NCBI GenBank assembly: GCA_023376005.1
Contig: CM042145.1
Location: forward strand, 59,975,768-60,039,767
Source: Doryteuthis pealeii
Taxonomy: Eukaryota > Mollusca > Cephalopoda > Myopsida > Loliginidae
DNA: 64,000 nucleotides
Reading direction: 5' to 3'
Position numbers and translations under genes: made by a program. Numbering within the stretch: position 1 is the first letter of the stretch; every line of letters starts with the position of its first letter. Of the stretch, positions 44,175 through 53,830 are shown piece after piece. A model generated the notes under the pieces. The model searched no databases, was not told where the DNA came from, and saw only the letters and a list, made by a program, of their open reading frames with translations.

Positions 44175-44175
<1 letters not shown>
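43674..44175 (-). mobile_element. Helitron family F, full-length copy inserted in (TAA)n
   Basis: Read on the minus strand the 3' end shows a hairpin, CTGTGGTATGTCCACAG, then TTCCTG and CTAG followed by T. The 5' end is near TGAATACACGTATTCC preceded by A. The expected TC is TG here. The copy splits a (TAA)n run exactly between A and T. This copy establishes family F as a Helitron family. Length about 502 bp, no coding capacity. Confidence 0.8.
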
Positions 44176-44214
<39 letters not shown>

Positions 44215-44990
44215 TCGAACATCAGAAGACATGGACATGGCTAAGAAGGGGAAACCTCAAAAGAGAAACTGAATCTCTGATAATTGCAACACAAGATAAT
44301 GACATAAGGACAAATTACATGAAAGCAAAAATAGATAAGACACAACAGAACAGCAAATGTAGAATGTGTGGGGAAAGAGACGAAATTGTCAATCCCATAA
44401 TAAGTGAATGCAGTAAACTTGCTTAAAAGAGTACAAGACTAGACACGACTGGGTGGGAAAGGTGATTCACTGGGAACTGTGCCAGAAATTCAATTTTCAC
44501 CATTCAACTAATTGGTATATGCACAGGCCTGAATCTGTCCTGGAGAATGAGACACACAAAATTCTCTGGGACTTTGAGGTACATACGGATCACCTAATCT
44601 CGGCTAGGAGACCAGACCTAGTTTTGATTGACAAGAAGAGGAAGACTTGTCATCTCGTTGATTTTGCCGTCCCGGTCATCACAGAGTAAAAATGAAAGAG
44701 AGCGAGAAGATCGACAAATACTTGGACCTTGCCAGAGAACTGAGAAAACTGTGGAACATGAAGGTGATGGTCGTACCTATTGTAATTGGGGCCCTTGAAA
44801 CGATCCCCAGGTGGTTGGAAAAGAGTCTTGATGAATTGGAAATCAGAGGAAGGATCGAGACCATCCAGACTACAGCATCATTGAGATCGGATGGAATACC
44901 CAGAAGAGTCCTGGAGACCTGAGGAGACGTGCTGTCACTCAGCCTCCAGTGAACCACCGGCTACTGCAGGTGTGAAAAACTCGAATGGAG

Positions 44991-45035
<45 letters not shown>
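44176..45035 (+). mobile_element. R2/R4-type LINE, best-preserved copy 4 with (TAA)n tail
   Basis: Encodes, in order, a zinc-knuckle CRMCGERDE...IISECSKLA (C-x2-C, H replaced by P, C), the KVIHWELCQKFNFH linker, the restriction-like endonuclease with RRPDLVLIDKKRKTCHLVDF, and the conserved C-terminal KYLDLARELRKLWNMK and LEIRGRIETIQTTA segments. The 3' end GGTGTGAAAAACTCGAATGG runs into (TAA)n at 44995-45035. A frameshift near 44685 separates the endonuclease from the C-terminal frame, and a stop lies near 44425. The reverse transcriptase is missing through 5' truncation. An endonuclease of this type is known from R2, R4/Dong and NeSL LINEs, and preference for (TAA)n fits the Dong group best. 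Confidence 0.85.
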
Positions 45036-45036
<1 letters not shown>

Positions 45037-45571
45037 TTGATAAACAAAAAAGAAAGAACTTGTCAACTGGTGGATTTTGCAGTTCTGATTTTTAAACTTT
45101 CCAAACTCTTTTCCCAATCCTTTTGGGACTGTTCCAAGTGCACCAACTACAATTGGTATCAATTTGACTTTCATATTCCATAACTTTTTCAGTTCTCTGG
45201 CAAGGTCCAAGTATTTGTCCATTTTTTCATTTTCCTTTAGGTTCACCCTGTAGATCACAGGATGAAGCTAAAGGAAAATGAAAAACATGGACAAATATCT
45301 GGAAATTGCAAGAGAACTGAAAAAGTTATGGAATATGAAAGTCAAATTGATACCAATTGTAGTTGGTGCACTTGGAACATTCCCAAAAGGATTGGAAAAG
45401 GGTTTGGAAAGTTTAAAAATCAGAGAAAGGATTGAAACCATTCAGAACACTGCACTACTGCAATCTGACAGAATACTCAGAAGAGTCCTGGAGACCTGAG
45501 GAGACTTGCTGTCACTCAGACTCCAGTGAAAGATAATTAGCTAACACTGATGTAAAAACTCAAAAGGAGTA

Positions 45572-45606
<35 letters not shown>
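45036..45606 (+). mobile_element. R2/R4-type LINE, truncated copy 5 with internal inverted duplication
   Basis: Starts LINKKERTCQLVDFAV at 45036-45085. Next comes 45087-45241, an inverted copy of the sequence that follows at 45266-45424. The copy then resumes at DHRMKLKENEK and runs to the common 3' end and (TAA)n at 45571-45606. The inverted part encodes KYLDLARELKKLWNMK on the minus strand. The result is a hairpin of about 155 bp arms. Confidence 0.82.
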
Positions 45607-45607
<1 letters not shown>

Positions 45608-45866
45608 CTTGACCTAGCCAGAGAATTGAAAAAGCTATGGAATATGAGGGGGACATTGATACCAATTGTATTTGGTCCACTTGGAAAGGTCCCAAAAAGT
45701 TTGGAAAAAGATTAGAGGAACTGAGAATCAGAGGAAGAATTTATACCATCCAGATAAGTGCATTGTTGCAAACGGCCAGTATACTCAGAAGAGTCCTGGA
45801 GACCTGAGGAGACTTGCTGTCACTCAGACTCCAGCAAAAGTCCATCTGCTAACGCTGATGTGAAAA

Positions 45867-45910
<44 letters not shown>
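45607..45910 (+). mobile_element. R2/R4-type LINE, truncated copy 6 with (TAA)n tail
   Basis: Starts at LDLARELKKLWNM and runs through the RRVLET end and 3' stretch to (TAA)n at 45868-45910. Frameshifts present. Confidence 0.8.
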
Positions 45911-45912
<2 letters not shown>

Positions 45913-46034
45913 CAATTGAGACCATCCAGACTACTGTACTACTGCAATCGGCTGGAATACTCAGAAGAGTCCTGGAGACTTGTTGTCATTCAAATTCGAG
46001 TAAAAGACCATCTGCTATCGCTGGTGTGAAGAAC

Positions 46035-46083
<49 letters not shown>
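45911..46083 (+). mobile_element. R2/R4-type LINE, shortest copy 7 with (TAA)n tail
   Basis: About 120 bp: IETIQTTVLLQSAGILRRVL followed by the 3' stretch GGTGTGAAGAAC and (TAA)n at 46033-46083. The last unit of the array. Confidence 0.8.
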
Positions 46084-46084
<1 letters not shown>

Positions 46085-46390
46085 TTTTGATGTTTACACG
46101 AAATTATCTTTAAATAACGGTCTGTAAAAAAAAGACGAAATTATTCTTGTTAGAAAAATCATACTTGATTTCAGACTGAGATTAAAAATACAGCAAGTAA
46201 ATACTCGATAATTTTCAACTGTTTTTCTTTGTTTTTGTTTTTTTGTTTTTTAATCTCAGATATTTAACATTGCTTTCATCTTTAGATTTTCTTACAAATT
46301 CTTTGCTTTAAGTTTCTTTTCGTTGTAAAAAAAAATGTCATATTGTTCAGCGCGTTTATCAAAGTGACGCTTACTCGCTTTAATTCGGTT

Positions 46391-46396
46391 TTTATT
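46391..46396 (-). promoter_or_regulatory. possible polyadenylation signal AATAAA
   Basis: On the minus strand AAAAATAAAAACC lies about 57 bp downstream of the stop codon of the candidate exon at 46453-46631. AT-rich sequence makes chance occurrence easy, so this only supports the exon call. Confidence 0.3.
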
Positions 46397-46452
46397 TTTA
46401 ATCAAAGGCGAAAGAAACGAAAGGAGAATTAGAATTAAATTTACTTTTAGTT

Positions 46453-46631
46453 CTAAGCGATGTCGAACACTCCCTTCGCGAACTTTCTCTTAGGTCTTTT
46501 GTCTCTGGCAGAACTTGAAGTGTCCGCGTCACGTTGGAGAGCCGATGTTGAAAGGCTTGCGACATTGGCTTCACTCCAAAAGTTCAAAATTGAATCAACG
46601 TCCGTCTGATTCTTGTATATTCGATGGCCGC
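46453..46631 (-). CDS. candidate terminal coding exon of an unknown host gene
   Basis: On the minus strand an open frame of 59 codons runs from 46632 to a TAG at 46453-46455. It encodes a balanced-composition segment with NQTDVDSILNFWSEANVASL, then STSALQRDADTSSSARD, then KRPKRKFAKGVFDIA and stop. The K/R cluster KRPKRK looks like a nuclear localisation signal. Upstream on the minus strand a pyrimidine-leaning stretch, CGTCTTGGTTTCTTGTGCTG, precedes TTAAG, a plausible splice acceptor. A polyadenylation signal follows. This region is less AT-rich than its surroundings and lacks recognisable repeat families. I do not recognise the protein. Alternatives: a non-LTR element C-terminus or a chance frame. 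A 33-codon plus-strand frame (start at 46624) overlaps it. Confidence 0.35.
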
Positions 46632-46839
46632 CTTAACAGCACAAGAAACCAAGACGATAGTGACGTCAAATAATCATCCAACCCCTCCCCCATTCACAGA
46701 TTCTCTTTCTTTTCTTTTCATTTAGATTGTTGAGCGATTGCAAGGAGTGAGGCGTTATTCATATGAAACGCCTTCATACGAGAAATGGCTTTGGGTTAAA
46801 ACCAATCTGCTATATTGCATATACGTGGGTGAGTGTGTA

Positions 46840-47045
46840 AAATCAGCAACTTATTTCCAGGGTAGGAATTCTCCCAGCGACACGTGCCCTCTCGTCTGAA
46901 AGGGGGCGAAAACCGGGTTTATTGCCGACGGAACTAAGCAATTTTTGTCCTCCACCCCGCGGGAGTTTTGATTCGTGAGGGGTATCTCATAAACTAAGTC
47001 GACCTAATATTACGTTTTCGCCTCGCGGGTAACAAAAATCAATAC
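46840..47045. other. GC-richer unclassified island
   Basis: This stretch (CGACACGTGCCCTCTCGTCT, CACCCCGCGGGAG, TTCGCCTCGCGGGTAAC) stands out from its AT-rich surroundings and contains no long frame. It could be an unrecognised repeat, a non-coding RNA or part of the nearby candidate gene. CACGTG lies at about 46881. Confidence 0.4.
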
Positions 47046-47059
47046 CTATATTGCATATG

Positions 47060-47343
47060 TAGATAGGTGCATTGTGTAATGGTTAGAGTCGTAAGAAATG
47101 GGCTAGTTTTCATGATTTAAAATCCTGAACGAGGCTGTCTGCATTTCACACAGCGTTAATACATTTGGGAATAATATGCATCAAACTACTCTCACTCCAG
47201 CTATGGGTAAATAGTAGAGCAAAATGGGCTCTTTAATCCTGGATAGGTAAACAATCTAGGAGAAGGAAAACTCTGAATTTAATCCTGTTAAAATCCGCTT
47301 AAGAAATTGACCTTGTGTCACAACCTACTTATGTGGAGGGATT
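47060..47343 (+). mobile_element. SINE family B, near full length
   Basis: Head GTGCATTGTGTAATGGTTAG (A box), a mutated B box (GATTTAAAATCC), body, and tail TGTGTCACAACCTACTTATG then TGGAGG. Confidence 0.85.
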
Positions 47344-47660
47344 GATATGCCGTAAAACAAACAAACCAAATCAAATGACGTTAATGAAAATTATTTATAC
47401 CAATTTGAAGATATTAAGAACTTGAAACATAGAAAATTTTATCAAAATTACTTGTTTCGGCATTAAATGACCCGAAAAGGGTTGATATGCCGTAAAACAA
47501 ACAAAGCAAACCAAAAAAAGTTAATGAAAATTATTTATACCAATTTGAAGATATTAACAACTTGAAACATAGAAACCTTTATCAAAATTACCTGCTTCGG
47601 TATTAAATGACCCAAAATGTGTTGATATGCCGGAAAAAAAAACCAAACCAAACCAAATCT
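47344..47660 (+). repeat. tandem repeat built on the family C 3' end
   Basis: Two units of about 130 bp share TTAATGAAAATTATTTATAC, CAATTTGAAGATATTAA, CTTGAAACATAGAAA and ATCAAAATTACYTGYTTCGG. Each ends with the family C hairpin (TTAAATGACCC..GGGTTGATATGCCG) and an AAACAAAC or AACCAAACC tail. A third hairpin occurs at the left edge. Confidence 0.85.
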
Positions 47661-48246
47661 CAGCTTAGTTGAGCACAATAAAAATGAGGATCAACATTTT
47701 TTCCCAATTTCTATATGAGGTAGTGAGAAAATCAGAATTGGATATTCTCATTTTGTTTGGGTTTGGCGGTTATTGACTTACTTCAGATGTATTTTGTCAT
47801 CATCATCATCATCATCAATACAACCCATTTCAAAAGTTCAATTTCTAAAGACAAACAGGGATGACTTGTAAATGTTCAGTATTTATGTGTGCACATTAGG
47901 TTGTGTGAATGGGATTATATTACTACATTTAAGAGCGTCAATTGAAAGACACTGGGAAGACCCAGGAAGACTCACAAGAACTCTACTTATGACATACGCA
48001 ATGTGAGAATGATATTGGAAGTTATTCAAGGTCAGTAGAGGTCAGTTTGGTGCCCAAACATTGGAAGAAATTCATTTTATATTTGAATTTCTACCATTCT
48101 TTTATGAAAAGTACAATGATTTATTATAATAGGAATAATTTTTATGAGCTTTTGCTGTTTTTGAATCAGATATCACTTCATAACACATGGCAAAATTTAT
48201 GTTGGTTATTCTTGGGTTATATCCTTAAAGATTCATACTTGCTGGA
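47661..48246. other. no gene; short (ATC)n
   Basis: (ATC)n at 47796-47817. The 76-codon frame at 48047-48277 runs into a Helitron and has no recognisable domain. Confidence 0.5.
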
Positions 48247-48716
48247 CCTGTGGATATACCACAGTATGATAATTTAATTATTGCAACGTTTGATATGTTT
48301 ACGTAAGACCTATTCAATATGTAAAAAGTATACTAATCTCGATATAACTCTATCTCACCTTTTTTTCTTTTCTTTTTTCATTATGTTCGATTGAAACAGA
48401 TTAGCTTTTCCGCTTCCACGCGCTCACACCCTCTCTCTATATTTCCCTAACTCTCTTTATTTTTATTATGTTTTTGCTTTGTAGCATGTTCATTATCCCA
48501 TTTCGTTCTTTATAATTAAAACGGAATGGTCCATTATTTAGCTGAGGTGATGGCACTCATAAGAATTAAGAATTCGGCAGAACAGCAACACCAGATAATC
48601 AGGATTTACATTTTTGCATTTAATCTTGGACAATCTGGACGGTCTCATTTTTAACAAGAGAGTTTTTGCAAGATGATAACGGTCGTACTTTTAAGGAACA
48701 CGAGTATTGATATATT
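48247..48716 (-). mobile_element. Helitron family F, full-length diverged copy
   Basis: The minus-strand 3' end shows a hairpin, CTGTGGTATATCCACAG, then GTCCAG and CAAG where the 43674 copy has CTAG. The 5' end is near TATATCAATACTCGTGTTCC, which keeps the TC after A. All internal blocks are in order. Confidence 0.8.
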
Positions 48717-48894
48717 TAGTTTTTGCTGGTTTTTCATTACCTAACACTTACTTCACATTTCACATGACCATAATGGTTATTCTTTGGATATATCATAAAT
48801 ACATTTGATATTAGCATCCTCAGAGAGAAGGTGTAAAGATGTGTATCCAGAATCCTTGTCATCTTAAAAGGCTATATTCGTTTGTTTGTTTGTT
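48717..48894. other. no gene seen
   Basis: Short unclassified stretch with GTTT repeats at the right. Confidence 0.5.
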
Positions 48895-49375
48895 TGTTTT
48901 CTTTTCCGGCATATCAACCACAGTGGGTAATTTAATGCCGGCAAAGTTGAAAGATTCGTAGCCATATTTTCGAAGAAAATTTTTTAAACTTAATTTTTTT
49001 TTTTTGTAAACAAATCTTATAATTAGCCCATAGATGAGACCCTAACAGGTACTACCACTCTGGGACAGAGTGGAACTGGGAGCAATGGTGATGAAGAACT
49101 GGAAACTTACCATCAGTTAGTGTAACATCATGTCCAGGACATGAAGATCCTCATCCACCACTTTCTGGCACCCATATGATAAAAAGTGTTGGGCTTTGCA
49201 TAGGTGCAATATGGTTGGGACAATCTTATTGGTGCTAGGGCTTGACGTGACCAGCCGATTGATTGGAGGAGGCGTCCCCGACCGTGTGTCTAGCCTAAGT
49301 AAGGACCCAAGCATAGTGTTGCATGTCATGGACTGCTCATCCACAAGGATTCCACCCTCAAGCAGGGTTAGACTA
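48895..49375 (-). mobile_element. Family C retroposon, reverse copy with internal losses
   Basis: The hairpin GGCATATCAACCACAGTGGG and TTTAATGCCGG at the left, CCCATAGATGAGACCCTAAC and ACTCTGGGACAGAGTGG blocks, and the GACCGTGTGTCTAGCC and TTGCATGTCATGGACTGCTC blocks at the right. Confidence 0.8.
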
Positions 49376-49711
49376 CATTAGTTTTGGTCTGGGTATTAGA
49401 TTATGTTTCACTGTAACAACTACTTGTTTGTCATTTGTGTTAGAAATATATTAAAGTATATAGTCTAACAGTAATATATTCAAGCAATTATTTTCAGGCT
49501 AAGTTGTTGATTTGAATTGATGGCAATTTCCTTCATTCAGTCAAAGGTTTAACCTTTTCTTAATGAAAATAATGAAGATGATCCGATGTTGTAATTTGAT
49601 ACAAGGTCTCATTACGATTCAGCAGCCAATTTCTCTATTTGTCAACAAAGTCACAAGAGAATTGTTTTGCATAAGAGAAACAAATAAAACGTTAACTCTG
49701 CCACAAAGAAA

Positions 49712-49764
<53 letters not shown>

Positions 49765-50102
49765 GATCCTTTCCGTCTACTATGGACGATGGCGTAGTGT
49801 CCAAAATAAAAAATAAAAAATTCATCTGCATCTACGCAAGTGACTCTGCAGGCCAATTCTTGAGTGACAGTCTTTGGTGCACTGAATGCACACAAACTGT
49901 GATACTTTGTGGGGCTGCTGGCTTTTCTCTCTTTTTTTGGCTCTATTTTCTGACGAGGCTACTCTCCTCTCTGCCTCGCCCCTTGCTTAACGTTGAGGCA
50001 CCAGGCCGCTCTATTTTTGCATCTAACTCCCACGTGTTTGTATCAATATGGCATATCCTCATAGCTCTCCTGCAGACATCTTTAAATCGTAGGCGTGGTT
50101 AA
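49712..50102 (-). mobile_element. RTE-type LINE, 3' end
   Basis: On the minus strand from 50102 the frame PRLRFKDVCRRAMRICHIDT, then NTWELDAKIERPGASTLSKG, matches the C-terminal region of RTE-group LINEs, where (G)RP.LR.KD.CKRD...I....WE is characteristic. Further on, with a frame change, comes a C-terminal zinc finger, CIQC..DCHSRIGLQSH..RC. The element ends near the Y/I-rich (TA)n at 49716-49761, which may be its tail or target. Frameshifts make it a dead copy. Confidence 0.75.
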
Positions 50103-50300
50103 GTAAAAGTAAGACCAAAGTCATGGCACAAAACGTGCACTCTCTTCTAAACATCAATATTGATGGATGCAACCTTGAATCTGCGGAGAGTTTCAAGTAC
50201 CTCGGGTCCACCATCTCAAACTCAGTCTCCTTTGATTCTGAAGTCAATAATAGCGAAAGCAGCAGCAGTCATGGCCAAACTGAGAAGAGAGTCTGGATTA
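50103..50300 (+). mobile_element. RTE-type LINE, inverted 5' part of the same insertion
   Basis: Plus-strand frame SKTKVMAQN..., INIDGCNLESAESFKYLGST, then, after a frame change, RIAKAAAVMAKLRRESG. This is the late reverse transcriptase/thumb region that normally lies upstream of the segment in 49712-50102, but here on the opposite strand. The two pieces meet at 50102/50103. This is the geometry expected of twin priming during LINE insertion. Confidence 0.72.
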
Positions 50301-50404
50301 AGAAGAAGTAAAAACCCATCTCTTCTCCCTTACTCCTCTTCCCATTATATACCCAATGTGAAGTGGGTATATAATATAATGTCCAGAGTACAACCTTGTT
50401 GAGA

Positions 50405-50519
50405 ATAGTGAGAATAATCAGAAGAGTCCTGGAAATCTGAGAAGACTTGCTGTCACGCAAACTCAAGTGAGAACCACTAGTTCCTACTGTGCAAACAATG
50501 ATAATTATTATTATTATAA
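50405..50519 (+). mobile_element. R2/R4-type LINE, isolated 3' end fragment
   Basis: AATCAGAAGAGTCCTGGAAA, GACTTGCTGTCACGCAAACT and a (ATT)n-like tail correspond to the last 110 bp of the LINE array at 42.4-46.1 kb. A Helitron begins immediately at its tail. Confidence 0.7.
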
Positions 50520-51056
50520 CATGCAAAAATATGCGCCCTCCGTAAGTATATAATTGTTGATGTATTGAAATATATTAAATTAGAAAGACTAACGAAATTA
50601 AACAAGAACGCATATAAAAAGATTATACTTATTTTAATTATATTTAATTGGCTACTATATAAAATAATTAAAATCTTGATCTTAATACGTTGGAGAATGA
50701 AACAACAATATTAGAGATCAATAACACCAAGTAATTATTTATTAAACTCGATTTTGTTAAAACCAGTATACAAATTAACCGCACCATATATCACGTAAAC
50801 CTTTATTTCTTAGTGATATATAACACACATTGCAGGATTTTAAACGCACCAATAACACGGGTTATTTAGAGGCAAATCTAACTCGGATCGACATAGAGAC
50901 ATCATATATAAATACAATTTATTCTATGTATTAATGATTTTGACTATAGATTAAATACTCATTGATAAACTTACGCATTTTCTGAGGGTATTGTGAAGTA
51001 AGCAGTGACGTAGTTTCGGTTACATACTGAGATACAGACTTTCCATTATGATAAGA
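50520..51056 (-). mobile_element. Helitron family A, reverse copy
   Basis: On the minus strand starts TCTTATCATAATGGAAAGTC and ends GGAGGGCGCATATTTTTGCATG (CATG in place of CTAG) before T. Internally homologous to 2466-3008 and the outer copy at 31076-32963. The 5' arm of the terminal hairpin is mutated. Confidence 0.78.
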
Positions 51057-51089
51057 TAAGTAGTAATAAAAATAATTTTTCGTTTATAA

Positions 51090-51538
51090 TCTATTAATAA
51101 TGGAGATTGTCTGTATTTCTGTCAGTAACAAAAACTACGTCACAATATTCTTATGTTATATACACCCAAAATTTGAGTAAGCAATTTTAAAGATTGTTTT
51201 TTACTCATCCTTTTCTTTTTACAGTAACAAGAAGTTAACTACAAAGTTTACAAATAAATAAATACCTACGATTCTGTGTAAAATTGATGTGGAAAATATT
51301 CAAAATAATTGTTTGATTATTACATGCATGCAACATTTTATTAGAAAGGGACGGGGCTCAGTTTTCATTTCAAATTGTTTTATTTATTTATTTATTTTTT
51401 ATTCCTTTAATAAATATGAGGATTTTGCTTACTTATGATAAAAACCCTCTGACATTGAATTTTTAACTCCTACCCTCTCAGGCAATGTCTTTCAAAAATT
51501 AATTTTTACGACACCCGGAGGGTGTTTTCCGTTGCTAT
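51090..51538 (+). mobile_element. Helitron family A, diverged copy
   Basis: Starts TCTATTAATAATGGAGATTG. The 3' hairpin ACACCC-GGA-GGGTGT is followed by TTTCCGTTG and CTAT in place of CTAG. Ends are recognisable, the interior is diverged. It follows the reverse copy after about 30 bp, so the two are head to head. Confidence 0.65.
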
Positions 51539-52047
51539 TATTAATAATAAACAGACTAATATTATTTCGTTTTTTTCTGCACCAAGATAAGAGAAGTAAA
51601 GATACTACACTCTAATCCCAAATATTGATTTAAACTAATGAGGAATTTACAATACTCGATAGACGTGTAATCTACTGATGAAACAACGATGTATTGCGTT
51701 ATACGTGCTTTTATCTATTATTCATAAACATAGCATGTGTGTAGCAATATAAAAGTTGTATCGAATCCAGGCAAGTAGATAATGTATGAACCTTGTTCTC
51801 ATGAATTACGGCATGCGTCACTCACAGAGATACTATATGTACAATTTGGGATGAAAAACATACACTGAACATGCAATCAAAATAAATTGAAAAAAAAACA
51901 GGGTTTCTTAAAAAATGACTTAGTCTAATAATATAGTCAATTCTTACTCAAATGATCTAAAATTTTAATAAAGTATGTAAAAACTAAGTTTAAGTTTTCA
52001 TTTATTTCCCAAAGGTAACGATAACATTCACTAGCAATGAAAAGGTA
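51539..52047. other. no gene seen
   Basis: AT-rich unclassified sequence. Confidence 0.5.
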
Positions 52048-52545
52048 TTGTTACATAATAATTGGAACCCTAATACATTTTTAAGGTAGTGTAGAAATCA
52101 TTATGGCGATCAGTACAGCTGATGGCCTTGAGAGTGAGTGACAATGCTTGACCTCACTCTGACCTTGCCTTGCGGGATAAACCGTGAGAACCGGGAACCC
52201 CGATAGAAGGCCCTTCCGGTTTAAGGAGTAAGCAACTCAGTTAGTTAGAGTTAGAACTTAGAAGCCGAGCTAGCAAGATGTAAGGATCCGCGCGCATTGT
52301 CTGGTCTGGGGATTTATGAATAAAGTAACATCAACATGAATCGAAGTCTTGTGTTTATTACTAAAAACTAACAATGACACAGGGCTTCTGATAAGAAGTG
52401 ATCCCCAACAGAAACCAGACCCGGAATCCTCAATAGAAGACCAGACGAGACCTTAGAAGATATACCAGACCAAGATAGATGATAGACGATCAGAAGCAAA
52501 GCCGGCCAGAAGAATAGACGACCAGAGTAACAAGTAAGAAAGGTA
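52048..52545 (+). mobile_element. LTR family D with leader
   Basis: Starts TGTTACATAATAATTGGAAC. It contains GAGTGAGTGACAATGCTTGA, a polyadenylation signal in ATGAATAAAGTAAC and AATCGAAGTCTTGTGTTTAT, and ends near AAACTAACA. Next come TGACACAGGGCTTCTG (possible primer-binding region) and a purine-rich leader that ends AACAAGTAAGAAAGG, splice-donor-like. It parallels 37554-38030. Confidence 0.6.
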
Positions 52546-53189
52546 TATACGTTATATAGATGTGGCTTAGTGAAAAGACCAGTATGTAACATATACCTAT
52601 TTAGTGCCGGTAAAGAAGGCGCTATGCAACAGTATTTTGTGTGTTAGAATATTCTCAAACACAGTCAAACAAGAGTTTGAGGCTTTGAGAAATCCATTAT
52701 AAATTCTATTTCCCTCTGAGTATCTTGTTTAAATTTTGATATATAAATCTTTTATTATTCAACATGAATCCTATTCAATTTTGTTTGCTTAGGACTTGTA
52801 ATTACTTAGATATTCACATTTCAAATAATGTCAACTTTTTCTGGACATCCTGTAATATGAGATAAAATGAGGAATATTATTTTCTTGATATTACAAATAC
52901 GTGGAGAAATTAAGTGCTGGAAGATTGTTTAGAGTTATCCCTCAAGCAGTAACCTTCTTGCGATTGATTGATTGATTGATTGATTTTAACTGCAGGTTAA
53001 CCCATCTTGGGTTACTTAATACCTAGGGGGTTAGGGAATCGCCTTCGCTTGAGATTAATATTTGTATTTTTATGTAGTTGATTCTTAGGGGAATTTTCGC
53101 TACAGTAATATGATATAAAGTATTCCTATATAAACGTATTATTATATGGTTTCAAGTAATTATACCTATTTAATAATAGTCATTTTCCC
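52546..53189. other. no gene; family C tail scrap
   Basis: 52975-53030 has a family C hairpin remnant (TAACTGCAGGTTAACCCATC, TTGGGTTACTTAATACC). A GATT repeat precedes it. Otherwise AT-rich. Confidence 0.5.
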
Positions 53190-53620
53190 TTCCCGCTCTC
53201 TTACCCTTTTCTCACTCACTCCACCATGTTTCTAAAATCCTAAAAAGTCATGGACCAGGTACTTCTGCTAATAAAAAAAAATTCCCTAGCCAATAACATA
53301 GATATTCACTACCTACCCGGCTTCATTTCGTCCCCCCTCACAAGGAATCAAAAATTCTCCCTCCTACTCTACCACAAAACTGACCTAGTGACCTAATGAC
53401 ACTCATCTCTCCTCTCCTCCTCATCATCCCCTGGCATCAAACACTCCATTACCCCCCGACCAACCCCTATCCCATCTAGCACCTAGCCTCCTCCCTGCTT
53501 CCTGTAAACTTTCCCCACACATATCATGTTATCCTCATTCATTATTGCTCCCCTTACCTCGCCACCCCTCATTTCCGCTACTAACTCACTTCCTCGTCAA
53601 AACACACACATGTACGTAAT
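53190..53620. other. C-rich, G-poor strand-asymmetric stretch
   Basis: The plus strand is rich in C and T and poor in G (CTCCTCATCATCCCCTGGCA, ACCTCGCCACCCCTCATTTC). No repeat unit and no frame recognised. Confidence 0.6.
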
Positions 53621-53744
53621 TTTGCTTTGAATAAAAGTCAGACTGATGAAGTCCTTCAAGTAAGGACGAAATATTTCTCCTCTCAGACTTGTTTGAGTTA
53701 TTATTTTTTGTTCACTTTCCTTTTACCTTACCTCATAAATATAT

Positions 53745-53794
53745 GTATATATATGTGTGTGTGTGTGTGTGTGTATAGGCCCGCGTGCGCGCGC

Positions 53795-53825
<31 letters not shown>

Positions 53826-53830
53826 TATTA
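53745..53830. repeat. (GT)n microsatellite with GC-rich centre
   Basis: GT repeats interrupted by GCGCGCG near 53790. Confidence 0.95.

Noticed and set aside
42996..46083. CRISPR-like regular spacing of repeats
   Set aside because: Repeats are (TAA)n tails of LINE copies of very different length. The spacers are homologous to each other, and the genome is eukaryotic.
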